Shown piece after piece: positions 17,201-26,279 of a stretch of 64,000 bases of DNA (its first letter is position 1; each line of letters starts with the position of its first letter). The stretch is taken from assembly GCA_946407815.1 (NCBI GenBank), contig CAMJPB010000002.1:1-64000 (forward strand). The letters run 5' to 3'. Source of the DNA: an uncultured Caryophanales bacterium (GTDB lineage Bacteria > Bacillota_I > Bacilli_A > RFN20 > CAG-826). Made by a program: the position numbers and the translations under genes. The notes beneath the pieces are model-generated. The model was not told where the DNA came from. It worked only from the letters and a program-made list of their open reading frames with translations, and did not search any database.

Positions 17201-17748
17201 GATGAATATTTGCCGTCTGCTGTTGAGACAAGAATGTGTTCGCCTTCTTTAATGAACATTGGAACACGTAATCTAAGTCCAGTGTTTGTAACAGCATCTT
17301 TTGTTGCTGTGGCTGATGCATTTGCAACTGCTGGAGCTGTTTCTGCAACTTCCATTTCAACTTTATCTGGGAGGACTAAGTCTAAGACTTTGCCTTCAAA
17401 GAAGACAATACTGACATCCATACCATCTAATAAGAAGTATTTGTTGTCACCGATTCTGTCTTCGCCTAATTCAAATTGTTCAAATGATTCCATATCCATG
17501 AAAACATAAGTATCACCAGTGTTATATGAATATTGGACAGTCTTTCTAATGATTTCAGCTGGGTCAAATTTTGTGGATGCGTTAAAGTTTCTTTCTTGTG
17601 TTGATCCGGTTTTAAGGTTTTTCATCTTTGTTTTTAAGATAGCAGCACCTTTACCTGGTTTAACGTGCATGAAGTCTAAAACTACCCATGGATCTCCATC
17701 AATAAGGAGTGTAAGACCTGTTCTGAAATCTCCTGCTTCAATTGCCAT
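17191..17748 (-). CDS. efp: Elongation factor P
   Basis: Relieves ribosome stalling at polyproline. 185 residues with the three EF-P beta-barrels. The tip loop reads VKPGKGAA with Lys33, the residue modified in Bacillus-type EF-P (Lys32 there); an Arg-type or YjeK/PoxA-type loop is not present. An unusual Ala/Thr-rich linker (APAVANASATATK) lies near residues 138-152. The start has GAGG about 8 nt upstream. The SDR that follows may encode part of the Lys modification. Confidence 0.96.
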   Translation of the reverse strand: MAIEAGDFRTGLTLLIDGDPWVVLDFMHVKPGKGAAILKTKMKNLKTGSTQERNFNASTKFDPAEIIRKTVQYSYNTGDTYVFMDMESFEQFELGEDRIGDNKYFLLDGMDVSIVFFEGKVLDLVLPDKVEMEVAETAPAVANASATATKDAVTNTGLRLRVPMFIKEGEHILVSTADGKYSSRA

Positions 17749-17828
17749 AATAATTTCCTCGTTTCTTTCAAATTCAACTAATTTTAATAATTTTTATATA
17801 ATCGGTCAATTATTTTATAATTTATTGC

Positions 17829-18794
17829 TTATAATCCAAAAATGGCTCCCATTATAATTCCGCACATAATAATTCCAATAAAAACATTTTGAATCCAAGT
17901 AAGTTTTTCTTTTAAGAAAATGCGAGACAAAATGAGTGATGTTATGACTGTGCCCGCTCCTAATAAAACGGCAGCGATTGCGCCTCCATCTGAGAGCGCG
18001 AATAAGTAAGTTGCTTGTCCGATTGTCTCGAAAACAGCCGCTAAAATCTTCCACTTTTGATTAAGGATTTTATTGAAAAACCCCGCTTTTTCCTGGGAAT
18101 TTTCGCCTAAATCAAAGAATTTTACCTTTTTAATCTTAAGGAAAACAAGAATACCAATTGAGACTAAAAAGAATGTTAATTCATAAGCACAATTTGCTGT
18201 GTGTTCAATTGTTTCTTCAGTCACTCCAACAAGTAAAGTTGAAGCAACATCTTCAGTGTAGAAAATATCTAAGAAAGTTCCTGCTGCATCAAGAAGCATA
18301 TAACAGAAAGGCATAGCGATTGCGAGAATTGCTAATTTCTTTCCAAACTTTTGATGTCTTGCTCCTTTTCCTTTTTTATCAAAGAAACTAACAGCAACAA
18401 GTCCAATTATGATAATTACAATTGAAACTATTGCAGGTATTTCATACGTTTCATGTAAGAAAATAGCCGATAGAATCGCAACAATTGCTACAGAGGAGTT
18501 CTCAATTGGATCTGAAATTGATTCTTCAATAAAACGTACTCCAAAATAAGAGCAAACCATCGAAACGATATAGCAAAGTGCAACCGGTAAATAGATTAAA
18601 AAGTTTTTAGGAAATAACTTAAGGTCAATGCCTTGAGTAAAAAGAATAACAAGAGCATAAATGCCCATGAAAAAACCAACAAGAACTGTTGTCTTTAAGT
18701 GGGAATATTTTTCCTTCTCAAGATTACCTTTCTTGTAAAAAATCTCGGCAATGCCCCAAGCGAGTGTTGAGATTAAGATAAATGCCCATGACAT
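17829..18794 (-). CDS. EamA/DMT-superfamily transporter
   Basis: 321 residues with about ten hydrophobic helices in two halves. The EamA-type end pattern is seen in each half (IFLHETYEIPAIVSIVIII and IFLKEKLTWIQNVFIGIIM). The substrate cannot be told; relatives move metabolites, amino acids or drugs. A longer polar loop (residues ~140-150 and 190-225) separates the halves. No Shine-Dalgarno site: TATACT lies exactly 7 nt before the ATG, so the mRNA is probably leaderless. Confidence 0.85.
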   Translation of the reverse strand: MSWAFILISTLAWGIAEIFYKKGNLEKEKYSHLKTTVLVGFFMGIYALVILFTQGIDLKLFPKNFLIYLPVALCYIVSMVCSYFGVRFIEESISDPIENSSVAIVAILSAIFLHETYEIPAIVSIVIIIIGLVAVSFFDKKGKGARHQKFGKKLAILAIAMPFCYMLLDAAGTFLDIFYTEDVASTLLVGVTEETIEHTANCAYELTFFLVSIGILVFLKIKKVKFFDLGENSQEKAGFFNKILNQKWKILAAVFETIGQATYLFALSDGGAIAAVLLGAGTVITSLILSRIFLKEKLTWIQNVFIGIIMCGIIMGAIFGL

Positions 18795-18801
18795 AGCGAT
18801 A

Positions 18802-18807
18802 AGTATA
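18802..18807 (-). promoter_or_regulatory. -10 box 7 nt from the ATG (leaderless promoter of the DMT transporter)
   Basis: TATACT on the minus strand followed by TATCGCT and ATG. With the normal -10 to start distance the first transcribed base would be the A of ATG. Confidence 0.55.
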
Positions 18808-18885
18808 CACGATATCTTAATAAAAGATATACAAAATTACTAAATTTCTACTAAAAATTTGCTAAGAAATTTCGAAAAATATTAA

Positions 18886-18915
18886 AAATCCCCAGGAATT
18901 CCTGAGAATTTTTGA
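18886..18915 (-). terminator. Terminator after the GNAT-like gene
   Basis: Stem built on the palindrome CCAGGAATTCCTG with A/T-rich arms, 4 nt past the stop at 18919. The same 13-bp palindrome occurs in the hairpin at 27426-27438. Confidence 0.65.
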
Positions 18916-18918
18916 AAT

Positions 18919-20043
18919 TTAGATTGATTTTATGTATGCTTTTCTGCGCTTATGAAGTCGACAGTCAAATCTACTAAATAAAGTCTGTATATCAAGGTTT
19001 GTGACGAGTTGTAAATTGGTTTCATAATACTCGCATCTTCCTTGTTGCAACGCTTCAACTGCTTTTGTTAACAACATCGCAGGCACACCGCAGTTTTTAT
19101 AGTCTGCTCTAACACCTACAATAGCGAGATCGATGATATCTGATTTCTTTCTTGCCTTTAAGATCTTGAAGAGTGTTGGAATTGTAATTCTTCCACCAGA
19201 TGGTTGGACAGCTTTTGCGATTGATGGAAGGTAAAGACCGTAACAAACCATTTCATTTTTATCATTGTAGATAGAAATAATGTTCTCTTTTGTTAATAAA
19301 AGCTTGAATCCAGATAAAATATCATCTTCAACTTCTCTTCTAATTTTACAAGTTCCGTAAAGATCAGCATATGTTGCATCATAAAGTTTGAAGAATTCTT
19401 CTCTGTGCTTTTTAATAAAAGCACCAATGTTCTTTTCTTCAACATAATGAAGCTTGTATTTCTTCATTACAAGTGCACTAATTCTATTGATTTTATCAAT
19501 TTCTGCAGGATCCTTTGGAAGTCTAACCTGTTTTTCCACCCACTCAACTTCGGGCTCAAAACCATGATGTAAAACTAATTTTTCATAGTAATCATAGTTA
19601 TATTGTTCTTCAAAAGTAGCCAGTTCATCGAAACCTTCAACCAACAATCCTTCTCTTTCAAGGTCGTTAAAACCTAAAGGACCGCATGCTTCAGTCATAC
19701 CTTTTTCTTTACCCCATTTTTCAACAGCATTGAATAATGCTTCTGATACTTCAAAGTCATCAATTGAGTCGAAACGTGTAAAACGAACTCTTTTACGGTT
19801 CCATTTTTCGTTTGCGTCTCTTTGAATGATTCCAGAAATTCTACCAACTACTTTGCCATCTTTATAAGCAAGATAATAGACAGTGTCACAGGAAGAAGTG
19901 TATGGATTTTCCTTCTTAAAAATAACCTTTTCTGACATGTATAAAGGCGGAACAAAATAAGGATTACCCTTATACATATTAAGAGGCAATTCTATGAATT
20001 GTTTTATTTCTTTTTTGGTTTTTACTTCTCTAATTTCAACCAT
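18919..20043 (-). CDS. GNAT-fold acetyltransferase-like protein
   Basis: 374 residues. The N-terminus VEIREVKTKKEIKQFIELP, then YLAYKDGKVVGRISGI, and a C-terminal GVRADYKNCGVPAMLL look like GNAT strands and an acyl-CoA loop. The fold appears twice, with the middle carrying GPLGFNDLEREGLLVEGFDE, a signature of a conserved uncharacterised GNAT-like family. The substrate is unknown. It begins 4 nt after degV and has a GAGGAA ribosome site, so it belongs to that operon. Confidence 0.8.
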   Translation of the reverse strand: MVEIREVKTKKEIKQFIELPLNMYKGNPYFVPPLYMSEKVIFKKENPYTSSCDTVYYLAYKDGKVVGRISGIIQRDANEKWNRKRVRFTRFDSIDDFEVSEALFNAVEKWGKEKGMTEACGPLGFNDLEREGLLVEGFDELATFEEQYNYDYYEKLVLHHGFEPEVEWVEKQVRLPKDPAEIDKINRISALVMKKYKLHYVEEKNIGAFIKKHREEFFKLYDATYADLYGTCKIRREVEDDILSGFKLLLTKENIISIYNDKNEMVCYGLYLPSIAKAVQPSGGRITIPTLFKILKARKKSDIIDLAIVGVRADYKNCGVPAMLLTKAVEALQQGRCEYYETNLQLVTNLDIQTLFSRFDCRLHKRRKAYIKSI

Positions 20044-20047
20044 TGTT

Positions 20048-20938
20048 TTATTCCTCAGGAGAGGTTAATGTCATCTCTTTACCTTTTGTTACAATATGAA
20101 CAGTTTGAGGACCACATGAAATACCAATGATTGGTCCAATACGATATTGAATAACAGTAGCATGGAGTTCTTCCTCAAATCTCTTTGTGAAATATTCCAC
20201 TGCTTGAGGATAGATTCCTTGTCCTAAATAGATAACAGGATGATCTTGTCCCTCAACTGTATCTTTAACAATTTCAAATAATCTTTCAAATGCTGTTCTT
20301 GTGCCTTTAACTTTGCCAATAACATAGTTATGACCTTTTGTGTCACCGACAATAATTGGTCTAATACCAAGCATATTTGCAAAGAATGCAGCTGCACCAG
20401 AAACTCTACCTGCTCTTTTTAAGTAGGTTAATGTTTCAAGAGTTCCACATAATCTATAATGTTGTTTTTCTCTTTCAAGATATTCATGAATTTCTTCTAA
20501 TGATTTACCTTCTTGTTGCATTTTAGCAGCATCAAGAACCATTAAACCTAAAGTCATGCCTGCTCTTGTGGAGTCCATTCCAACAATTTTTCTATTAGGA
20601 TATTTTTCTTGTAATTGTTCTGCGGCAAGTCTGAAACAGTTAATTGTGCCGCTTAATACAGAAGTACAAGCAATGTATAAAACATCGATCCCTTTTTCTA
20701 ACCACGGAGTTAAGAAGTCAATAAATTGACCTACTGTAATTAAACTAGTCTTAATAACACAGTTAGGATCTCTCACCCAACCATACATTTCTTCAATAGA
20801 AAATTCTTCAAAATTTAGATCCGCTTTCTTTTCTACACCATTAACAAAAATTGTCATTGGGAAGTATTCAATATTGTTCTCTTCTCTTAGATTTCTTGGT
20901 AAATCACTTGCTGTGTCTGTAAAAATTTGAAATGCCAT
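20048..20938 (-). CDS. DegV family fatty-acid-binding protein
   Basis: 296 residues. Opening FTDTASDLP, then KTSLITVGQF, the fatty-acid headgroup region CTSVLSGT and the RAGRVSG block are typical. DegV/FakB proteins present fatty acids to the kinase FakA for phosphorylation; whether this one does so is inferred from family. AGGAGG lies before the ATG. It stands between a small lipoprotein gene and the GNAT-like gene. Confidence 0.93.
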   Translation of the reverse strand: MAFQIFTDTASDLPRNLREENNIEYFPMTIFVNGVEKKADLNFEEFSIEEMYGWVRDPNCVIKTSLITVGQFIDFLTPWLEKGIDVLYIACTSVLSGTINCFRLAAEQLQEKYPNRKIVGMDSTRAGMTLGLMVLDAAKMQQEGKSLEEIHEYLEREKQHYRLCGTLETLTYLKRAGRVSGAAAFFANMLGIRPIIVGDTKGHNYVIGKVKGTRTAFERLFEIVKDTVEGQDHPVIYLGQGIYPQAVEYFTKRFEEELHATVIQYRIGPIIGISCGPQTVHIVTKGKEMTLTSPEE

Positions 20939-20949
20939 AGTTAGCCTCC

Positions 20950-21348
20950 TTAATTAGAAAAAGTAAAATCAAACTTTCCGTCTAAACATTTTCCTTCAGT
21001 TTTTAATATGATATAAACACGATGACTGGACTCAACATAACCAAAATGGTTACTTATAATTTCGCCACCGTTAATCACAAATAAATTAGATTGGACATTA
21101 TAAATGTCGTAAGTAACAGTAACTTTTCCTTCACCTAAAGAAGCGTTAAATACAATGTCTCCTTCTCCAGGTGTTTTCTTTTTCATTTTGAAAACAAGAG
21201 TTCCTTCAAGTTCATCAAAACTAACGTATGAATGTTCATTTGTGTTTGATCTAACTAGCATAAAAGCTTTATAGCTAGACACGTATGTCGAGCAAGATGA
21301 GAGCATTAAGGGTGCTAATGTTAATAATGGAATTTTTCTAATTTTCAT
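20950..21348 (-). CDS. Small lipoprotein, unknown function
   Basis: 132 residues. The signal peptide ends in LMLSSC (Cys19), and the mature part is about 113 residues rich in beta strands. No known domain recognised. First gene of the degV operon. A TATAAT box (21361-21366, minus strand) lies 12 nt before the ATG and there is no ribosome site. Confidence 0.75.
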   Translation of the reverse strand: MKIRKIPLLTLAPLMLSSCSTYVSSYKAFMLVRSNTNEHSYVSFDELEGTLVFKMKKKTPGEGDIVFNASLGEGKVTVTYDIYNVQSNLFVINGGEIISNHFGYVESSHRVYIILKTEGKCLDGKFDFTFSN

Positions 21349-21400
21349 TTTTGAAATCGCATTATATTTTATTTATAAAATCATTGAATATCAATATTTC

Positions 21401-22255
21401 TTATTGTTTAGGAAGGCAAAATTTAATAGCCTCCTCAAAATGTTTTGACCAAGTTGACTCATTATGTTCGCCATCTAAATCAACATCGAGATAAATCTCA
21501 TTTTCGCCAAACCCACGTGATTTAAAGTAATCATAAAACTCAACAGTTCTTTTTAAGAACTTCGATTCGAAACCAACATTACCAGAGTAGAAATACATTT
21601 TGTGATTTCTTAACTTTTCAGCACATGAATTAAGATATTTTTCTTCCTCATTTTCAGGATACAAAAAGAAACCCGGGGAGAAAATTAAAGCAAATCCAAA
21701 AATATCTGGATAAGAAGAAAGAAGCGAGAATGAGAAGACTCCTCCCATTGAACTTCCACCAGCGCCTACGTCTTCTCTTTTATCAGAGATTGGGAAATGT
21801 TTTCTAACTAACGGAAGTAATTCAGTAGCGATGTATTTAAATAAAAGGTGTGATTCAAACTCTAAGTTCAACTTATTGAGTTCAGAACCTTCCTCTTTAT
21901 CATCCATTTTAATAAAAGGAAAAGAGTACTCTAAAGCTCTGTGAGAAGGATCGATTGGACAATCAATTCCAACTACGATAAATGATCTATGGCCTTTTTT
22001 AAAAAGGTTATGCTCATGAATATCAATGTCCCACGCCCCAAAAGCTGAAGTGTATTTATCAACAATATTTTGTCCATCAGACATAAATAAAACGGGATAT
22101 TTTTTCTTGTTATCAAATCCTTCTGGCAAATAAACACGAACGATTCTTTTTGGAGAATACAAAATAGGAAGTTTTGCTTCCATCGTGTAAATTTCACCAT
22201 AATTTATATCATTTGGTTTCTTTGTGTATAACTTAAATGGACCAATATTTTTCAT
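21401..22255 (-). CDS. Esterase D/Fes-like alpha/beta hydrolase
   Basis: 284 residues, Esterase (PF00756-type) fold. YPVLFMSDGQN is the family's early strand. The nucleophile elbow GGSSMGG lies near residue 168, and the final His is in GEHNESTW near residue 264. No signal peptide, so cytosolic. Substrate unknown: relatives cleave acyl esters of sugars, siderophores or S-formylglutathione. It stands alone between a terminator and the degV operon. Confidence 0.87.
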   Translation of the reverse strand: MKNIGPFKLYTKKPNDINYGEIYTMEAKLPILYSPKRIVRVYLPEGFDNKKKYPVLFMSDGQNIVDKYTSAFGAWDIDIHEHNLFKKGHRSFIVVGIDCPIDPSHRALEYSFPFIKMDDKEEGSELNKLNLEFESHLLFKYIATELLPLVRKHFPISDKREDVGAGGSSMGGVFSFSLLSSYPDIFGFALIFSPGFFLYPENEEEKYLNSCAEKLRNHKMYFYSGNVGFESKFLKRTVEFYDYFKSRGFGENEIYLDVDLDGEHNESTWSKHFEEAIKFCLPKQ

Positions 22256-22278
22256 ACAATTACTATTAATTTTAAAGA

Positions 22279-22305
22279 AAAAAGAGTTGAAATCAACTCT
22301 TATCT
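22279..22305 (-). terminator. Terminator behind the two tRNA-Leu genes
   Basis: AAGAGTTGA/TCAACTCTT with a minus-strand T run, a few nt past the tRNA CCA end. Confidence 0.8.
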
Positions 22306-22309
22306 TAAA

Positions 22310-22394
22310 TGGTGCCCAAGACCGGGATCGAACCGGTATGGATTTCTCCGACGGATTTTGAGTCCGTTGCGTCTACCAATTTCACCACTTGGGC
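22310..22394 (-). tRNA. tRNA-Leu (anticodon CAA)
   Basis: 85 nt with encoded CCA and a long variable arm. The anticodon arm ACGGA-CTCAAAA-TCCGT gives CAA. Reads TTG. Confidence 0.95.
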
Positions 22395-22437
22395 AGCGGG
22401 ATTATTTTATATAATCTTTTTTCTTTTTTCAATATTA

Positions 22438-22520
22438 TGGTGCAGCGGGAGAGACTTGAACTCTCAACCCTAAGGATAGGTTTCTGAGGCCTACGCGTTT
22501 ACCAATTTCGCCACCGCTGC
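22438..22520 (-). tRNA. tRNA-Leu (anticodon CAG)
   Basis: 83 nt with encoded CCA and a long variable arm. The loop CTCAGAA gives CAG. It begins 6 nt past the NUDIX stop codon, so gene and tRNA share a transcript. Confidence 0.92.
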
Positions 22521-22526
22521 AAAAAA

Positions 22527-22931
22527 TTACAGATACAGCTTTTTAATCTTGGCCAGAACTGGATCGTCTGCAGGTGAGAATTCTAATTTATCTAGCTCTT
22601 CTTTATCAGACCATTGCATAGCAATGTGCTCAGATAAAGTTGGAGTGCCAGAAACTAAAGTACATCTATAAGTATCGATGTGAAGAATTACATCTTCATA
22701 TTCATCGACAACAGAATAAATTAATTCATGAACATCAACATTAATGGAAAGTTCTTCAACAAGTTCTCTTGCTAAAGCTTGTTCAGGAGTCTCTCCTGGA
22801 TTAATCTTTCCACCAGGAAATTCCCATTTGAACGCAGTTTTTCCTTTAGCACCACGTTGAGCGGCGAAGACTTTTTTGTCTTTGACAATAGCTCCCGCGA
22901 CGACGAATAATTCTCTTTTCTTGCAGTCCAT
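22527..22931 (-). CDS. NUDIX hydrolase (MutT-like)
   Basis: 134 residues from ATG 22931. The full NUDIX box is present from GGKINPGETPEQA to REL-EEL near residues 38-60. Length and the opening VVAGAIVKDKKVFAAQR fit 8-oxo-dGTP-cleaning MutT enzymes. The longer frame from 23024 would overlap the divergent gene and adds a spurious hydrophobic leader. TATCAT lies exactly 7 nt before the chosen ATG with no ribosome site, suggesting a leaderless mRNA. The two tRNA-Leu follow on the same strand. Confidence 0.9.
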   Translation of the reverse strand: MDCKKRELFVVAGAIVKDKKVFAAQRGAKGKTAFKWEFPGGKINPGETPEQALARELVEELSINVDVHELIYSVVDEYEDVILHIDTYRCTLVSGTPTLSEHIAMQWSDKEELDKLEFSPADDPVLAKIKKLYL

Positions 22932-22938
22932 AGCAAAT

Positions 22939-22973
22939 ATGATATTGATTTTAATCAAAGAAGTAAATAAAAT
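22939..22973. promoter_or_regulatory. Divergent leaderless promoters between the NUDIX gene and the 3-helix membrane gene
   Basis: Minus strand: TATCAT at 22939-22944, 7 nt from ATG 22931. Plus strand: TAAAAT at 22968-22973, 7 nt from ATG 22981. Neither gene has a Shine-Dalgarno site. -35 boxes are not clear. Confidence 0.45.
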
Positions 22974-22980
22974 AATACAT

Positions 22981-23313
22981 ATGACATACGGACAAAGAAG
23001 AAGACACGCGGCAGTTTGCCTCATCTGTGCAACAATAGTTGTACTACTCGATTTACTATTTTATTTGAAGTTTTATCATGCTATGAAAGATAATGGCTTA
23101 AACTTCGTTCAAGCTTTCATGGGCAATAAGACCTACTTTGTAGCATTCTTCTTTACAACAACAGTTTGGATAATCCTCTCCATTATGGCAATTGTCAAAT
23201 ATGGAAGATTAAATAGAGACTTTGGCGTTAGTGCATGGCGTGTTATGGCAGATTTATTTATCACTGCTCAATACATTTGCTTTGTATTAATCATCATATT
23301 CTTATTTGTTTAA
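22981..23313 (+). CDS. Small three-helix membrane protein
   Basis: 110 residues from ATG 22981, with basic QRRRH at the start and helices near 14-35, 50-73 and 85-108. No known family recognised. It ends TAATG, sharing one base with the tyrosine-phosphatase start, so the two are translated in series and may work together. The longer frame from 22876 runs through the NUDIX gene and is rejected. Confidence 0.75.
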   Translation: MTYGQRRRHAAVCLICATIVVLLDLLFYLKFYHAMKDNGLNFVQAFMGNKTYFVAFFFTTTVWIILSIMAIVKYGRLNRDFGVSAWRVMADLFITAQYICFVLIIIFLFV

Positions 23314-23771
23314 TGAAAACTATTATCTTCGTTTGCCACGGGAACATCTGTAGATCTCCAGGGGCAGAGTGGATTATGAAACATCTTCTTCTAAAATATA
23401 AATTAGAGGAAGATTTTTTTGTTATTTCAAGAGCGACATCACTTGAAGAAATTGGTAATGATATTTATCCTCCTATGAAAAGAGCTTTGTATAACAAAGA
23501 AATACCGTTTTATGAACATCATGCGAAAAGAATCACTTTAGATGAACTAAATAAAGCTGATTATATTTTCTATATGGATAATTTAAACAAATCCTATTTA
23601 GAAAGATTATTTGGTCCTCTTCAAAATAAGTGCCAAATTATCACAAATTATTCAGATTCAGTTTCAATAATTGATGATCCTTGGTACACCGGGGATTTTG
23701 ATAACGTTGTAAATCAAATTGAAGAGTGCTGCGAAAACATCATCACTCGACTCTTACTTAAAAATAGATAG
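23313..23771 (+). CDS. Low-molecular-weight protein-tyrosine phosphatase
   Basis: 152 residues from ATG 23313 (TAATG overlap). The P-loop CHGNICRSP has the nucleophile Cys8 and Arg14, and the general-acid Asp is in DDPWYTG near residue 122. The family removes phosphate from protein tyrosine or arginine residues in the cytosol. The upstream 26 codons of the longer frame overlap the membrane gene and are not used. Confidence 0.92.
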   Translation: MKTIIFVCHGNICRSPGAEWIMKHLLLKYKLEEDFFVISRATSLEEIGNDIYPPMKRALYNKEIPFYEHHAKRITLDELNKADYIFYMDNLNKSYLERLFGPLQNKCQIITNYSDSVSIIDDPWYTGDFDNVVNQIEECCENIITRLLLKNR

Positions 23772-23779
23772 TTTATATA

Positions 23780-24580
23780 TTATATAACCTTGAAGTGTTT
23801 CAAGGCTTTTTTAACTCCATGCGAATCAATGTGATAAGTCACAAATGAAGCATGTTTTTTAGCTTCTTCGTTACCATTTCCCATTGCTGCAGAATATTTA
23901 CAAACTTTAAACATTGAGACATCTTGAATGTCATCTCCAAGTGCTAAAGCGTTATCCTTATTTAATTTATAATAATCAAGAACAATTTCTATACCATCTG
24001 ATTTTTGGATTTGGTGTTGTCTAATATCAATTGCGTATGGGAATAATCTAAAAACATCTAATCCAGGATAATTAATCTCTTTTTTAATGTCTTCATCTTG
24101 ATCTTTTTGGCAGAAAAGCAAGACTCCAGAAACATTTTCGTCATTATAACCACGAATTTCAGGAATCTTTTCAAAGAAAACATCAAAGTAATGTTGAGCA
24201 TCATCATTAACAGGTTGACTTATCCAACGTTCATACTCTGAAACAAACTGAATAACGATGTCTCTTTTCTTTGCAACATCACAAATGTGATGCAAAAGTT
24301 TAGGATCCATTGAATCGTGATGAATTACTTTGTCATCTACAATAATGACTGCGCCGTTAGATAAAATCATTCCATCAGGTTTAAATTCATCGAAAAATCC
24401 CGTTATTTTTAAACTTTCATGGGGTCTTGCGGTATTGACAAAAACTTTAACGCCGTTCTTCTGGGCTTTTGCCAAAGCTCTCAGACTTCTTTTATCATAA
24501 ACATGTTTCCCATGACCATGATTTAGAATAGTCCAATCGACATCAGTGAAGATAATTTTAATATCAGAATTTTTCCTCAT
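23780..24580 (-). CDS. HAD-superfamily (Cof-type) phosphatase
   Basis: 266 residues from ATG 24580. Motif I FTDVDWT carries the nucleophile Asp, motif II is NTARPHES, and the Mg site GDDIQDVSMF comes near the end. The C2B cap between is typical of Cof/YidA sugar-phosphate phosphatases; the substrate is unknown. TATAAT (24590-24595, minus strand) lies 9 nt before this ATG and no ribosome site is seen. A start at 24610 would lie upstream of that box and is less likely. Confidence 0.88.
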   Translation of the reverse strand: MRKNSDIKIIFTDVDWTILNHGHGKHVYDKRSLRALAKAQKNGVKVFVNTARPHESLKITGFFDEFKPDGMILSNGAVIIVDDKVIHHDSMDPKLLHHICDVAKKRDIVIQFVSEYERWISQPVNDDAQHYFDVFFEKIPEIRGYNDENVSGVLLFCQKDQDEDIKKEINYPGLDVFRLFPYAIDIRQHQIQKSDGIEIVLDYYKLNKDNALALGDDIQDVSMFKVCKYSAAMGNGNEEAKKHASFVTYHIDSHGVKKALKHFKVI

Positions 24581-24666
24581 ATGTTTTACATTATACAAAA
24601 ATAAATGCATTTTACTTGTTATTTTCTTTAATTTAGTAAATTATTTATGCGTAAGGAGTAAAAACT

Positions 24667-25146
24667 ATGTCGGTATATGAATTTTCAGTAAAAAATCAAA
24701 AAGGTGAAGACATTTCACTCTCTCAATATAAAGGAAAAGTTCTTTTAATTGTTAACACTGCTACAAGATGTGGTTTTACAAAACAATATACAGAACTTGA
24801 AGAACTTTATGAAAAATATAGAGGCGAAGGCTTTGAAATTTTAGACTTCCCATGCAATCAATTCTTTAAACAAGCTCCAGGTAGTGATGAAGAAATTAAT
24901 ACTTTCTGCTCACTTCATTTTGGAACAGAATTCCCACGTTTTAAGAAAATTGATGTAAACGGAAATAATGCAGATCCATTATTTGTCTATCTTTGTAAGC
25001 AAAACGATGCAGGAAAACTTAAAAAAGTTAAATGGAATTTCACTAAGTTCCTTATTAACAAAAATGGTGAGTTTGTAGGTCGATTTGAACCTACAGAAAA
25101 TCCTAAATCTTTTGAGGAAAAAATTAAGGAAGAATTAGCAAAATAA
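24667..25146 (+). CDS. Glutathione-peroxidase-family thiol peroxidase
   Basis: 159 residues. Peroxidatic Cys35 in NTATRCGFT, the Gln of FPCNQF and the Trp of KWNFTKF form the catalytic set. The bacterial Cys forms usually take electrons from thioredoxin rather than glutathione. TAAGGAG lies 8 nt before the ATG. Cytosolic, no signal peptide. It would give peroxide defence in an organism that is probably anaerobic. Confidence 0.94.
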   Translation: MSVYEFSVKNQKGEDISLSQYKGKVLLIVNTATRCGFTKQYTELEELYEKYRGEGFEILDFPCNQFFKQAPGSDEEINTFCSLHFGTEFPRFKKIDVNGNNADPLFVYLCKQNDAGKLKKVKWNFTKFLINKNGEFVGRFEPTENPKSFEEKIKEELAK

Positions 25147-25175
25147 CCGGGAAATCCCGTATATTTTTATAATTT

Positions 25176-26279
25176 ATGAATAGAGATAAGAAGATTATAC
25201 AAACCTCTATAATCGGTATTGGTGCGAACCTTTTACTTGTTGGCGCAAAAGCGACAATTGGTTTAATCGCGCACTCAATTTCCCTTATTACCGACGCAAT
25301 TAACAACTTAACGGACTCCTTAAGTAGTGCAATTACCATTATTGGAACCAAACTTGCAGGTAGAAAACCGGACAAGAAACATCCTTATGGTCATGGACGT
25401 GTTGAATATTTAGTAAGTTTAATCATCGGAATTATTATTTTAGTAGCAGGCGGTATGGCCATTTATGAATCAATAAAGGCTTTAATTGAAAAACCTGCTG
25501 TCGAATATAGTGTTGTTTCACTAGTTGTTATTGGTTTAGCAGTTTTTGTAAAACTTTTCGTTGGCCTTTACTATATGAAGGTCGGAAAATCCGTTAACTC
25601 TGAGCCACTTAAAGCAAGCGGAAAGGATGCATTATTCGATGTTTTACTTTCACTTGCAACTGTTGTTGGAATCATTACATCACTCATTTGGAAGTTTAAT
25701 ATCGAAGGTTATATCGGTATTATAATTGGTATATTCATTCTTAGAACTTCTTTAGAAGTTCTCCGTGATGGAGCTTCCTTAATTATTGGCGAAAGAGCTA
25801 GCCAAGATGAAATTGATCTAATCAAACATTTAGTAGGTTCATTCCCAGAAGTTAAAGGTGCCTACGATTTAATTATTAATAATTATGGAGCAGGTAAATC
25901 TATTGCTTCTATTCACATTGAAGTTGATGATAATTTAACTGCGACAGAAATCCACTTATTAACGCGTAATATTACCACAAAAGTTTACGCTGAAACTGGC
26001 ACCATTTTAACCGTTGGAATTTATGCTACAAATGAAGCAAATCCAAAGGTAAAAGAAATTAAAGATTTTGTTTGTTCTCTTATAGAGAAAGAAGAACAAA
26101 TTAATCAAATGCATGGCTTTTATGTTGATGAAGAAAAAATGCTTATTACATTCGATTTAATCTTTGATTTTAAGTGTGAAAAACCACAAGTTAAAATTGC
26201 CGAATTAGTTAACACATTAAAAGCAAAATATCCTGAATATTCATTCTATATTATTCAGGACACCGATTTTTCTGATTAG
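25176..26279 (+). CDS. Cation diffusion facilitator (CDF) transporter
   Basis: 367 residues. Six helices, with metal-binding Asp in TDAINNLTDS (helix II) and the HPYGHGRVEY motif. A cytoplasmic C-terminal domain of about 160 residues is longer than the usual ~90. Exports divalent metals such as Zn, Mn or Fe by proton antiport; the metal is unknown. TATATT and TATAAT lie 2-10 nt before the ATG and no ribosome site is seen. A short hairpin (CGGGAAATCCCG) stands just upstream and may end the peroxidase transcript. Confidence 0.92.
   Translation: MNRDKKIIQTSIIGIGANLLLVGAKATIGLIAHSISLITDAINNLTDSLSSAITIIGTKLAGRKPDKKHPYGHGRVEYLVSLIIGIIILVAGGMAIYESIKALIEKPAVEYSVVSLVVIGLAVFVKLFVGLYYMKVGKSVNSEPLKASGKDALFDVLLSLATVVGIITSLIWKFNIEGYIGIIIGIFILRTSLEVLRDGASLIIGERASQDEIDLIKHLVGSFPEVKGAYDLIINNYGAGKSIASIHIEVDDNLTATEIHLLTRNITTKVYAETGTILTVGIYATNEANPKVKEIKDFVCSLIEKEEQINQMHGFYVDEEKMLITFDLIFDFKCEKPQVKIAELVNTLKAKYPEYSFYIIQDTDFSD

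Noticed and set aside
22931-23024. Longer NUDIX start with a hydrophobic leader
   Set aside because: It overlaps the divergent gene's promoter and start; the NUDIX fold begins after ATG 22931, which has a -10 box 7 nt upstream.
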